DNA from: Epichloe hybrida
Lineage: Eukaryota; Ascomycota; Sordariomycetes; Hypocreales; Clavicipitaceae
Assembly: GCA_019022495.1 (NCBI GenBank)
Contig: JAFEKR010000004.1
Span: 2,666,001-2,730,000 of the forward strand
Length of the DNA stretch: 64,000 nt
Reading direction: 5' to 3'
The notes under the pieces: generated by a model
What the model saw: only the letters and a program-made list of their open reading frames with translations
Database searches by the model: none
Told to the model about the DNA's origin: nothing
Part shown: piece after piece, positions 37,487 to 47,576 of the stretch
Layout of the letters: the number at the start of each line of letters is the position of its first letter
How positions within the stretch are numbered: position 1 is the first letter of the stretch
Position numbers and translations under genes: made by a program

Positions 37487-37577
37487 GGGCTTCGCCGGGG
37501 ATCGAACCCGGGACCTCTCGCAAATTGAGCGTAGGGTGTCACCCTAAGCGAGAATTATACCACTAAACCACGAAGCC
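37487..37577 (-). tRNA. tRNA-Pro (anticodon AGG) with a 19-nt intron
   Basis: Read on the minus strand, the acceptor arms are GGCTTCG and CGAAGCC. The anticodon stem is CTCGC/GCGAG, the loop carries AGG, and the T arm is CCGGG-TTCGATC-CCCGG. A 19-nt insertion sits after the anticodon loop position where nuclear tRNA introns occur. The mature length is 72 nt before CCA addition. Confidence 0.95.
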
Positions 37578-39309
37578 AGAGAGGAGGTCCCAATGTGTTA
37601 CGAGCTAGTGCTCAATTCACACTTATACGTTCCTTAAGATGGGAGAGCCTGTTTGTACATCAAATGCCGGTGAGTTGCCTGGGTTCGGGACGAAAGCCGA
37701 GTGGATTCATAACAAGCCATAACAAGCTCAGTTCAAAGCGTGGTGTCAAACTGTTACAGGCCCATATTTTCCAAAACTACAAATAAACTCGAAGCCTGAC
37801 TGACTTCCACGGTTAGTTGAAGAGCTTTTCAGCCCGGCGCAACAAGTCGCTTCGTCTGCCTCAAGATATCCCCCCCGGCCTTTGAGTACTTGGCCAGCTT
37901 AGTTCACAATCAATGGGTCGAGACGAATGCGTCTCACCGGTGGTCTTAACATGTCGTCGTCTCGCACCTTGACCCGTATACTCACAACTCATGACTTTAA
38001 CATACAAGTCGTGCAGACCAAATCAAACCATATAAAAGAAAAAAGTCTCATCCACTACTGCCCTTCATCTATACACGTTTTTTTGGTCTTCTTTCCCGCT
38101 TCAGCGTCTGCATACTATGGATGGACAATGCGGTAAGACTGTTGACATAGAACTGAACAATGTTGACGGGTCGGAAACGCCTGATTGTGTTGTCAACTTT
38201 CACGGCAGTCCGCGGAGCACACTGGTGCATGACGTTGTATCTTCGCTACTGTTCTCAGTAGTTGCCGCTGGAACGTTCATTGCAAATGCTTGGTTTATAT
38301 ATATAGCCTTTCCGTCGCAGCTTTATCATTCACTAGGCTAGTGTCCAGACCTACTAAACGAAGACTACGGTTCCCGGAGGGTACTGGTTTCTGCTCCCCC
38401 GATAGCCAAAAGCTAGATCCTGATTCATTTTGAAACAATCCTCACGAAAATGGCTTGAGTGAGAAGTGCCGGTAAGCAGCTATCCCCCCGAAGGCGTTTC
38501 AAACTCATCCGCCATGGTGCCGTTTTCACTGACAACGCCAAATAAGCTTGTCTGGAGAAATGCCTGGGGTGTCATGCCTGATTACATGCATGATTACTGC
38601 TAGTAACCAGGCAAGTGGCAGAGATTGGATGCCTTGACCATCGCTTTGTCTGTTCTGAGTATGGCAGGACCATCAAGCTAGGGGAATGCCGGTTGAACGG
38701 ACGGGAAAGTAAGGAGGCAGAATCATGGAGCCATAGAAGTCATTATGATCTATTGATCTTACCCATTTTGAGATGTCCATTTTTTCATCGTCACTATTTT
38801 AGTTGGACACACTTACATCATGACGGCTCCTTTTTTTTAACGCTTTTCTCGGCACTACGTAGGTAGACTCAAATGCAAAAGTGCTATACTTTGTGTGTCT
38901 GCACACTCGATACTGGGCGCTATTGCTTAGTCGTGTCGGGTGAGCCTCTACGATTCTTTCAGCAATTCATTCACAGGCAAGATTGGGTCACGGGAGCATG
39001 AATATGAGGTAATGGGCGATATTTTCGGCGATGAGTGCTATCACTGCGATTAATGCCTCATTTTATAGCGCCTGAAAACTCTGCTAGCTCCGGGGGCACG
39101 ACGAGCCTTCTTCCGCCAACCAGCATGTCTCACAGTAATAAGCCCTTTGGGTCCGGGCGTCGCTGGAACCGGAAGCCTTTTAGGGCTGTTTCCAGCAGGT
39201 TTAGAGTGATTGATCTCGAATACATGTCTCTTTCCAAAACTCGAACAAAGGTATTGCTTCTAGTCTAGCAAAACTGTCTGTGGGAAGTTGCCACACTTGT
39301 CGATGGAAT
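37578..39309. other. Gene-poor stretch before the ABC transporter remnant
   Basis: Only short ORFs occur. One at 38117-38341 (plus) encodes 74 residues with a hydrophobic C-terminal segment, but it has no recognisable family. I see no RNA gene. Confidence 0.4.
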
Positions 39310-42080
39310 TTAGCGCGCGTAATATGTTTGAGGGTCGGGGAGTTTAGCTCCGTCAGTGAAAGCCGACGTCAAATTCATCGCTGAGATCTCTTTGGCGCTG
39401 CCGACCTTCTGTACCAACCCATCGGCCATGATGACTACGGTGTCCATCGCTCTGGCTTGACCATGAATAACGCTCAGCCTATGAGCTACCGTCAAGACAG
39501 TATAGCCTTGCGCAGAGAATTCTTTTTCAATGAGTTCATGAATGCATGATTCTGTCGTAGTGTCGAGCGACGATGTGGCCTCGTCAAGTAGCAGTATTGG
39601 TCTGCACCCGTGTCCTAAAACTGCTTTTCGGACCAAGGCCCTGGCAAGTCCGAGAAGCTGCAGCTGTCCGGCGGATAGCACTGGAAGTTCTGAGATCTTG
39701 CGGTCCAGGGTTTCTTCAGCATCGGTCGGAGTACCACATAAGGCTTCCCAGGCGCCTGTCTTCTGCAATGCATCCAACAAATCATTCTTGTCAGCCTCGC
39801 CACCTGGGTCAAGACAAAATCTCAGTGAGGCATCAGGCAAAAGCACAGGATCCTGTGGCACAGTGATGAAGCATTGCTCCCGGATTGCCGCCCTAGAAGT
39901 GCGGCAGAGATCAACGCCATCCACAATGATGTCGCCGGTAGTGTCAACGAGGCGCAGTAATGAGAGAAGAATTGTGCTTTTACCGCTAGAAAGTCATGTG
40001 ATTAGTATAGACAGATTTCAATAGAGGGTTAAGTTACAGGAGGAGAGGAAAGAAAGTTGCTTCGTGTAATCAACCACCCAAGTGCAACACGCAGGCCATA
40101 TACCAGCATGTAAAGCCACTCATCGGATTGATCAGCGTCTGTCCAGCGTTTTAACCAGTAATGAGGGAAAGTAATAAAGAACGAGTATGTTGCCGTGCAG
40201 GTCATCATGAAAAGCGCATTGAGAGATCCCGCGGATTTGAGATAGTACCCTAAGAGAAAGTGAGTTCACGGTCGCACATTCCGGCTTGTCCATACCATTT
40301 ATGCGTTGACCCACCATAAAGTGACAAGTTTCCTGTCTCGCGGCTCAGATCAACTCGAATGTCCCTTTCCTTAGCTCTCTTCTTTCGTGTCTCGAGTTGC
40401 TCGACCTGGGTCTCTGGAAGTCCGAGTATTTGACCTTCGGCAGAGATGATTTTTCGACTGGTTTCCGGGATGGAGCTCAATAGACTCCAGTGATCAAACT
40501 CCTTGATGCGAGACTTTTCAAGAACGACAACAACATCTATCAGCTCGAAATGGTGTGCTAATATGACAACAGTCAGAGTCAGGAAATAGGAGCATACGAT
40601 GCCGAGTCGGCTTTAGGGAAAAACTCACTTGCGTTAGATATCCAAAAGACGGTTGTCCGCCTCATGCGAAAAATCCCTTCGGGGCCAAAAAGATTTCTGA
40701 TTATCTGATCTTCAGTTCTGCCATCCAAGGAGCTGAAGGGATCATCCAGGACTACTATATCGCACCCAGCATACAGCATGCGGGCAATGGCCTGAGAAAC
40801 AGTCAGTTGTTGTTGTGGTAATAACGGGGACTTTGGGTGCGGTCCATAGCGTGTGCTGAAGCCTAAACCATTGCAACCAAAGCCTATCACATGTGCAGAA
40901 CTGGACGAGCCATACCATACGCTGCCGCTGTCCTCCAGATAGGTTCAAGCCGCGACTACCAATCTCAGTTTTGTCCCCCATGGGCAGTTGGCTGAGGTCA
41001 TGTACCAAACATGATGACGTGATGGCCTCCTCGTACTGACTTTCGTCCACGCGATCCGCAATTTACAAATCACGTCCCTTATGGAACCGTTTGGCAGCCA
41101 AGGTGTTTGGTCACAGTAACCAATTCGCCGGGAAGCTATCGTGACTGTGCCATGACGAGAATAAACTTCACCAAGCATGGTTTTCGCTAGGAGAGACTTA
41201 CCAGCGCCAGTTGGACCAGCGCAGGCAGCGATCTGAGATTGCTTTATATCTAAGGTCACATTATCGAGTGTGGGTTCTGACGCCCCATCAGCTTGAATTG
41301 TGACTTGTCGCAAGTTGATGGCTGCGGCGGAAGGTTCATGATGCAACTGGCTACTTGGACAGAATGAGAAGTAAGCGACTCGGTAAAGCCCAAGCAAATG
41401 AGGGTCCGAGACATTTGAGCAGAACCAAAGGCAGCGTCGCCTTGGACTCCGGTCGAGCTGGCCGGCAAGCGATTGCACGTTAGTAGTGATAATTTTGGGC
41501 ACTAGCAGACGAAGACTTTACCTCTTGCCTTCCTTGATTTAATAATGAAGCCCCGCAGCTTTCTGGTTGAAAGCTGACTGTCGGTTACCCGAAAGTCATC
41601 GTCTTGCAGCAGGCCAGATGCACCTCGCTTGAGAACGGAGTTAACCCATGAGAAGAAAGTGCACTGTAGAATGCCTGCAGTTTCTTCAGGTGCCAATCTG
41701 GATCTTGTTCCAAATAGCAACGCGTCTTTTCGAGATGACTCGACAAAAAGTTGAACACCTCTGAACAGGATGTTCAACATCAACCTCTGTGTAATAAGTC
41801 GATCAACGGGGCCGTTGGGGGCACGATACGCCAAAGCAAACCACAAATGCAGCGAATCGACAAGGATTGTTGCGAGTAAGTACAGAACTAGAATGTCGGA
41901 TGGGCGGATGGAACGCCTGTGTTCAAAATAAGACACGACGACCACGCCGAGTGAGCCGACAAAGTTTGATACAGCAGCAGCGTACACCGGAGTATTCTCG
42001 GAGACAAACGTGGTATCTCGCACTGTCCTTGCTAGGATTCCCGAGAACCCAAGGGCGCAGAGTACGCCAACGCACTTGAT
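39310..42080 (-). pseudogene. Eroded ABCC (MRP)-type ABC transporter
   Basis: Fragments run in the right order on the minus strand. First come N-terminal membrane segments and the ABCC linker block FFSWVNSVLKRG (41502-42080). NBD1 (about 40560-41380) has Walker A GPTGAGKS, signature LSGGQRQR and Walker [14 protein letters not shown], with credible introns at 40792-40915 and 40558-40629. About 50 residues from the start of TMD2 follow (about 40100-40249). NBD2 (39310-39990) has Q-loop VPQDP, signature LSAGQ, Walker B ILLLDEATSSLD and switch histidine TVAHRLS. Nearly all of TMD1 is absent between 41502 and 41380, and most of TMD2 plus the start of NBD2 is absent between 40075 and 39990. A one-base frameshift is needed near 41061-41070. 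Without its pore helices it cannot transport. An assembly collapse is the main alternative. Confidence 0.8.
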
Positions 42081-42420
42081 GCTTTGTCAGCAGCTTGTCC
42101 GTTGGCGATGTCCTGGTTAGGGACGGAGGGGACTATGCTACATGCTTTTTGTGCAAGATCATCGGCCCAAACCGCCAGCCAGCCGCCTATACCTCTTCAA
42201 GGACATTTCACTGTCACATCAATTGATTGATCATTCACCCCATTGGTTGACCTTTCGGCGCAGCGACATTGTACTGCAAAAGTTCCCTTCCCGTGATGCA
42301 AAACGGCGACTAAACGCGCAGTAGTGAAAAGTTGAATGCGCGATGGTGACTAGGCCTAAAACAGAAGGAGGTTGCTCTATACCTGTTTTGTAAGGAAGAC
42401 AATCGCAACGCAAGCTTGCT

Positions 42421-42651
42421 TCACCTTTTTTCGTCAAGATCTTCCTGCAGAGCGAGCGGCAATGAAGCTAGATCGCTATGATTGCTACGAGGTCGTGGCA
42501 CGTTCCTAGGTACAGATAATATGAGTTCATCGGTCCCTGGAGTCAGTAGATCGAACAGGGATTGGGCGAAAGGCTTACTCCATCGTTTTTGCGATTCACG
42601 GTTTTGCCGTCGACGCCGTTCTTGTACCATTTCGCTTGCTTGCTTTGTCAT
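42421..42651 (-). CDS. Short bZIP-like ORF
   Basis: The ATG at 42651 opens a frame with a basic stretch, QERRRRQNRESQKRW, resembling the DNA-binding region of fungal bZIP factors. It is followed by a Pro/Leu-rich tail and ends at 42421. A 42-nt in-frame segment (42537-42578) has a GTAAGC start and a CTGAC...CCAG end, so it could be a very short intron; removing it keeps the frame. No leucine zipper is visible, so it may be a fragment, a small regulator or a chance ORF. It lies upstream of, and in the same orientation as, the ABC remnant. Confidence 0.35.
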   Translation of the reverse strand: MTKQASEMVQERRRRQNRESQKRWSKPFAQSLFDLLTPGTDELILSVPRNVPRPRSNHSDLASLPLALQEDLDEKR

Positions 42652-43575
42652 TTTTAGGCTAACTTTTCCGCTGAAGGAAACGGGGTTAATGGCTATATCG
42701 TGGCTAAGCAGTTGACAGAACAAGCGTCAAGTACATCGGCGCTTCTTCACAATATATAATGGCAAAGGATATGTTAGCACAATTAGACGACTTGATGATT
42801 CCATTGTTGCCGTACCCTACCGAATCGAATGCCATTCGCCCAGTCGTGGTGGCACGATCCAACCAGCCAGGGGTCCCAGACGCATGTTGGTTGTTAACGC
42901 CAGCCGCCAACGTCTGTTATTCTGTTTGGTCCTGCTGCTTAGATCCAAGAAATGGCCAGCCATGCCGAAGCCTCTCATGTGTCCCTGGACGGGACAGCGG
43001 GATATTGCAAACTCTAAACAACAGCGAATATACACCTTCTTCGTGTTGAGGCAACAGATGCGCAGGGTCTCGGGTTTAAGAAGTCTTTAATCGCACATCG
43101 GTCAGTTGTCGTCCTTCGAGCGAGCGTACAGTCTTTTGTAGCGTCTGAAGCATGACTTGCACACTTGAAGGTTGAAGCCCAGGCGGAAGCGCCGAGACCA
43201 AAATATGACGAGCCATCCTACAACCACCCAAGCCCGTGCATTGGTGTTCTTCACGACGGAGCAAAATGTCTTGCATAAAAGTGGGCGCGGGTACGCCACG
43301 AACCATGCTACAGTCATCACTGCTCGCGGAAAGGGTGTCTCAGGACGCTTACAAGATATTTCGGGATGCTTACAGATTTTTACTATTAGTTCTGGAGGAT
43401 GATGTGCCTCGTCAACGTGCCCAGTGACGAGACAGTCTATGTTGATTTGGAGCTTACGCAGGAATTGACTGTTGTTATTAATCCAAGGGCTTTTTTCAGT
43501 GAGAGAATTATATCTGCCACCTGAATCCCCATCGCAGGACTTTTTTTATCAAGACTGGAAATCAATTCAGGAGAC
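42652..43575. other. Region between the bZIP-like ORF and the UstYa gene
   Basis: Overlapping short minus-strand ORFs at 43076-43320 might be remnants of a coding exon, but I recognise no family. The last 150 bases are probably the UstYa promoter. Confidence 0.35.
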
Positions 43576-44780
43576 ATGAACGACGATAACCTGGATGATG
43601 TACATTCTCTCAGTTACGGGAGTCATGAGCCAAGGAAAAAATCAGACCAGCGGCGCAAAAAGCAAATTTGGGCTTTTTCGTTGGCAAATGTTGCTGTGTT
43701 ATTTATTAACGTAGCTTTATGGGTGGCTTTCAGCGTTAATGGGTGTTTGTCTCACGGGATGAGGCTCAGAACGTCCGTTTACCGCACTCAGGTCTGCCAC
43801 TAATAACCCAATCTGACTTTGCTGTTACTCGCCCAGTGGAGCTGACATACACGAAGATTGGATTGCAGATGCTATAGAGTGGGATGTTAGGACATATGAT
43901 GACAAGTTTGGGAATCACGGTGCATTCAGAGGTGAACCTCGCCCGGAGTTGGATGAAGCTTGGGATGGGATGTTGCAAAGTAGGTCACCGAACATATGCC
44001 TCCCCAGTGCCCAAAAGGTACTCAAGTACCAACCTCATTAACTTTTGGATAGACTACACTATCCGCGTCCCTCTACCCGGCTGGAGAAATGCAACCCCAA
44101 ATAGCATTCTTGCGGAGTTTCAGGATGAAAAGGGTGGTGTTATGGGACCCTTTAGTTTCTTACACAATCTGCATTGTTTAGTTCGTACTATGCTTTCTAG
44201 TTAGCCTAGGCTTTTATTTTATGCTAACTATTTATTGATAGAAAACCATTCGACAATACATGCTATCGGATTACTACTCCGAAACTGCGGAGAAGTACAA
44301 ACTGACTCCAGGACATCTATTAACTACTTATATCGGTATGAAATCTAACTTCGCTTTAGGCAGCTTGACAGAACCTGTATTTACTAACATGTAGATTCTA
44401 GATCATTGCATAGATATGCAAGTCAAATTCTCTGCCGTTAAAAGGAAACCCGAAAGCTAACTGTTCTTGGCAGCCTTCGTCAGGCAGAACTGTGTCATGC
44501 CGACACAGCTCTCATAATTTTCGAATGGCGCGAAAAAGCCGAGAAACCCATAAATCTTCACGATTCGAAGCATATATGCGCAAATCCAGATAGACTCAAC
44601 AAATGGCTGGGATTCAACACATTCCTTCCATTCGGCACTATCCTCAAACACCCTTGGACCGGTATGCCAATAACTAACAAAGCGATTCTCCCGCTCTGGC
44701 TGGAGCTTCGAAGAACGCTGATTGAGAATATTAGGCAAAAGTCCCTTCCGATACGTGACTGGGCCCGAGCAAAGTCGTGA
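43576..44780 (+). CDS. UstYa-family (DUF3328) oxidase-like protein
   Basis: UstYa proteins are fungal membrane-anchored enzymes that oxidise or cyclise peptides and other natural products, using two HxxHC motifs. The proposed exons are 43576-43772, 43837-43979, 44053-44180, 44242-44335, 44402-44417 and 44474-44780, for 294 residues. A basic N-terminus precedes one helix (about 31-53). Next comes a FxGEPRPELDEAW block (family: Y-x-G-x-P-x-x-x-D-x-x-W). The first motif is HNLHC and the second is YIDHC, followed by IDILRQAELCHAD and a SKHICANPDRLNKW tail block. Intron 5 needs a GC donor (GCAAGT) with a CTAAC branch; this restores the family text across the junction. Intron 1 has a weak donor (GTCCGT). 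The first His of motif 2 is Tyr. Exon boundaries are inferred from frame and family match. Confidence 0.72.
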
Positions 44781-44801
44781 CACGTCAACACGACCTTGAG
44801 T
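44776..44801. repeat. 26-bp repeat shared with 46446-46471
   Basis: The same 26 bases, starting CGTGACACGTCAACACGACC, occur here over the UstYa stop codon and again at 46446-46471 in the upstream region of LIP2. The preceding GAGCAA..GTCGTGA is also shared, with 11 to 12 extra bases in the second copy. Confidence 0.85.
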
Positions 44802-44891
44802 GCTCATCTCATTGGACCTACCCATAGAATTACATAATTTCTCCTTGAAAAAAACATAGCTTTTGACACCTTGACATACATTGTGCATCTT

Positions 44892-45088
44892 ATTGCAGCT
44901 CTAGAAGTGCGGCAGAGATTAACGCCATCCATAACGATATTGCTAGTAGTATTAATAAGGCGTAGTAATAAGAGAAAAACTATGCTTTTAGCGCTAGAAA
45001 GTTATATTATTGATTTTTTTTTTTTTTTTTTACGTCATTGGTTATATTATAGGAGGAGAAGAAAGAAAACTGCTTCATGTAATCAACC
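44892..45088 (-). pseudogene. Mutated second copy of the ABC gene's NBD2 start
   Basis: The stretch is collinear, in the same orientation, with 39884-40075. It contains the sequence coding for the start of NBD2 and the intron region before it. Most differences are C-to-T or G-to-A (for example GATCAACGCC to GATTAACGCC, and GTGTCAACGAGG to GTATTAATAAGG). An 18-base T run (45014-45031) replaces part of the intron. Both copies end their similarity at the same GTAATCAACC. It is non-coding. Confidence 0.8.
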
Positions 45089-45909
45089 TTTCACATGTGC
45101 AATAACTCACCTTCCTGTGCGACAGGTAAAAAAAAACAACCCTTTGACCACCTTTGATGGTTTAAGAGACGTCGCGTAATCCGTATGAGAGCGATGTTTC
45201 CCTCACTGCATGCGAACCTCGGTCAGTGATTTCCCCCCTTTTTTCATTTTGGCAATATGAACTGGCCAAGATGCATCCTTGATCAGTTTCAGGCAAATTT
45301 TATTTCTGGTTATTTCGCTACTATCAGAGGTGCGCACTCCGTTTTCAACACAAGGAAAATTGAATTAGGTACCTCTACTATACAAATTACAGATAAAAGT
45401 GACTTCTCCTAGTTATTGTTAGATTTTTCCTCTACTTATTAGAATCCAAGGTCATCATCATCACCATCATCATCAATAACAACAACAACAACACGCAGCA
45501 GCTTCGTCTTCTGACTCTAATGATGATTACAAAACAACCCTTTGAATCCTCCGACCATTAGCTTAACCTTCGCGACCTTCGCGATGGTTATTATCCCCTT
45601 TATGCCCCTCATTCAATTTACCTGGTGAGTTACGACTCGCTGGCTGATTAGGTCCTTGTCCGGGGTCTCGTGCAGAGGACACGACTTCGGACGCGGACGT
45701 CCGTGCGTATGATAAACTTTTGAAGAAGACGAAACACTTCCTGGCAGGCTTTCGGAGATTCCGTTTCGCGAGTAAACATAAAAAGGCAGCCTGCCAGCAC
45801 ATTTGACCAGCTCAGAAAAAGAAAATAGCATTGACTGCATAAGAAGACGAACAGTAAAACTCCTCCTTCCCACCTGCGAATCCAATCCAATCCGTACCGG
45901 ACGGCCGAA
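45089..45909. other. Upstream region of the secreted-protein gene, with triplet repeats
   Basis: Apart from a CAT/CAA triplet run at about 45450-45495, no feature is clear. The last 200 bases probably include the promoter of the secreted six-cysteine protein. Confidence 0.4.
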
Positions 45910-46251
45910 ATGAAACTCCTCTTGCTCCTCTTGATCCCGGCGGCCATGGCCGTTGGTAACGCTGGCGATGACCCTACCAGACAGAACCCTGTGAAAAAGT
46001 ACTGCAATCGCGGAACCTGGGGTAATCGCGGTTGCGAAGCAAACGGCCTTCATACCTATTGCGTAAGATATTAACCATGGCGCATACATATCATTCCTAC
46101 CCTTTTCGTAGTCATAATGCTAACTGCACTCTAGTGTAATGGGAAGAAGGATTCGTTTTTTTACGCGCCTAGATGGACAACCACAATGTCGAAAAACGGG
46201 CAGGGCAAAACCAATTGTGGCAATGGAGGGCAAATTTACTGCGCTCCGTGA
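45910..46251 (+). CDS. Small secreted six-cysteine protein
   Basis: Two exons, 45910-46062 and 46135-46251, are joined by a 72-nt intron (GTAAGA donor, CTAAC branch, CTCTAG acceptor) and encode 89 residues. The N-terminus MKLLLLLLIPAAMA is a clear signal peptide. The mature part is basic and has six cysteines spaced C-x9-C-x8-CC-x26-C-x7-C, with Gly/Asn-rich loops. The adjacent CC pair is formed exactly across the splice junction, which supports the intron. Such proteins in fungi are typically effectors, antifungal proteins or surface proteins; I cannot assign this one to a named family. It lies between the UstYa gene and LIP2. Confidence 0.75.
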
Positions 46252-46559
46252 GCAAAAGTGTTAAGTCGGTCAACAATGCCGTATAGTTAGCCTATATATA
46301 TATGATAGGGGGATGGGTCTTGTAGAGTCTTGGAGAGAAGCCAACGGTCCTTTCAGTGAAGCGAATGGTTGCGAATTGCAAATGTGAAGTGTTTATGCTT
46401 TCGTGGCTGCACGTGACTAGGCCTGAGCAAGTCGTGACTCACGCGCGTGACACGTCAACACGACCTTGAGTATCTTCTCTGTTCGACCGTGTTCGACCGT
46501 GTTCGACCGTGTTATCCAGCACACCCACAACCCAACCTGCTGTCCATGTCTTTCAGATA
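46252..46559. other. LIP2 upstream region
   Basis: It contains the second copy of the 26-bp repeat (46446-46471), a short inverted GTGACTCACGCGCGTGAC-like string just before it, and three GTTCGACCGT repeats (about 46480-46511). Confidence 0.5.
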
Positions 46560-47576
46560 ATGCTACCAGTGGCCCCTGTGCGACGTGGCTTCTCTGCAGT
46601 CTCGCCATGCGCTTTACGTGCCCAACGTTCAGGTCATTGCAGTGGGTGGCCAAGGAACAGGACAGCCGGCATTTCATTGACTACATCCGTGTCGCCGAAA
46701 TGGACTCGTTCACGGGGGACTTTAAGCATTTTGGAGCATTTCCATCTCAGAGGACAAGGCCCATCCGGCTTAGTGCCTTACGGCCAAGCTGGAGACGCCC
46801 AGGAGGAGCATCGCTCTAAATTTCTATCATGCAAGGCTCTGTCAGAGAAAGGCAATGGATTGGGCTCTGTTGTACTTGACGCGCCCAAACCGCGACTGCT
46901 TTCGTTTGAAGCCGAGCCCACCTTCACCCTGGGTCGTCGGCAGGAAAATCTCACCGCGGAGCAAACTTCTTGTTTGCAAAGCCCACTGCAGGTCGGGCTC
47001 ACGCATCGCCGACCACCTCTCACGCGGAGCTTCATACCGCAGGTAATGAAAACGAATCGCGGAGGGCTCACGACGTACCATGGTCCGGGTCAAATCGTTC
47101 TCTGGCCCATTATCGACATGCACTCACGCTTGTATCCCAAGTACGGCGTTGCTTCGTACGCCAATCATCTCGAGACAACGACACAACGCTTACTGTCCGA
47201 GTTGTTCGGCATCCAGACCTACATTGCTCGGGACGAGCCGGGCGTGTGGGTTTCAGCGCCCACTGGGCAGCCACGCAAGATTGCTGCGCTGGGAGTTCAC
47301 CATCGCAGGCATGTGACTGCGCTGGGAATCGCGGTCAACGTTGACATTTCCGTTACTGGAGACGCAAGTGTGAACCCGTGGGCGCGGTTCGTCCCTTGCG
47401 GCCTGGACGGGAAATTGGTGACCTCCGTGGCTGCTGAAGTCGGGACCGATTCGTCAATGGGTTGGGATCTGGAAGACGTGGCGGGTCGGTGGGCAGCTCT
47501 TTTTGAAGAAGGGATGTTGGATGAGAGCAAAAGGAGTCGTGGGAGCGGCGAGGCAGAAGACCGGTTGCGACGGTGA
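46560..47576 (+). CDS. lip2: Lipoyl(octanoyl)transferase, mitochondrial (LipB/Lip2)
   Basis: The enzyme moves octanoate from acyl carrier protein to the lipoyl domains of mitochondrial enzymes, the first step in protein lipoylation. The single exon encodes 338 residues. The first ATG in the frame is at 46560 and gives a basic, Arg-rich start (MLPVAPVRRGF) suited to mitochondrial import. Family blocks are TFTLGRRQ, RGGLTTYHGPGQIVLWPI (about 166), the lysine in RKIAALGVHHRRHVTALG and the cysteine in PCGLDGKLVTS (about 280), which are the catalytic Lys and Cys positions of LipB. About 60 residues of low similarity (about 20-80) precede the first conserved block, so an unrecognised intron or a different N-terminus is possible. 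Confidence 0.9.
   Translation: MLPVAPVRRGFSAVSPCALRAQRSGHCSGWPRNRTAGISLTTSVSPKWTRSRGTLSILEHFHLRGQGPSGLVPYGQAGDAQEEHRSKFLSCKALSEKGNGLGSVVLDAPKPRLLSFEAEPTFTLGRRQENLTAEQTSCLQSPLQVGLTHRRPPLTRSFIPQVMKTNRGGLTTYHGPGQIVLWPIIDMHSRLYPKYGVASYANHLETTTQRLLSELFGIQTYIARDEPGVWVSAPTGQPRKIAALGVHHRRHVTALGIAVNVDISVTGDASVNPWARFVPCGLDGKLVTSVAAEVGTDSSMGWDLEDVAGRWAALFEEGMLDESKRSRGSGEAEDRLRR

Noticed and set aside
38117..38341. 74-residue ORF with a possible membrane helix
   Set aside because: A single short ORF in a gene-poor stretch with no recognisable homology or introns; kept only as a note.
43076..43320. Minus-strand ORFs of 76 and 72 residues that looked like a regulator C-terminus
   Set aside because: The resemblance is vague, the two frames overlap, and I could not connect either to the bZIP-like ORF by splicing.
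44457..44888. 143-residue ORF on the minus strand
   Set aside because: It lies opposite the last UstYa exon, whose plus-strand text matches the family (LRQAELCHAD, ANPDRLNKW). The minus ORF has no family features.
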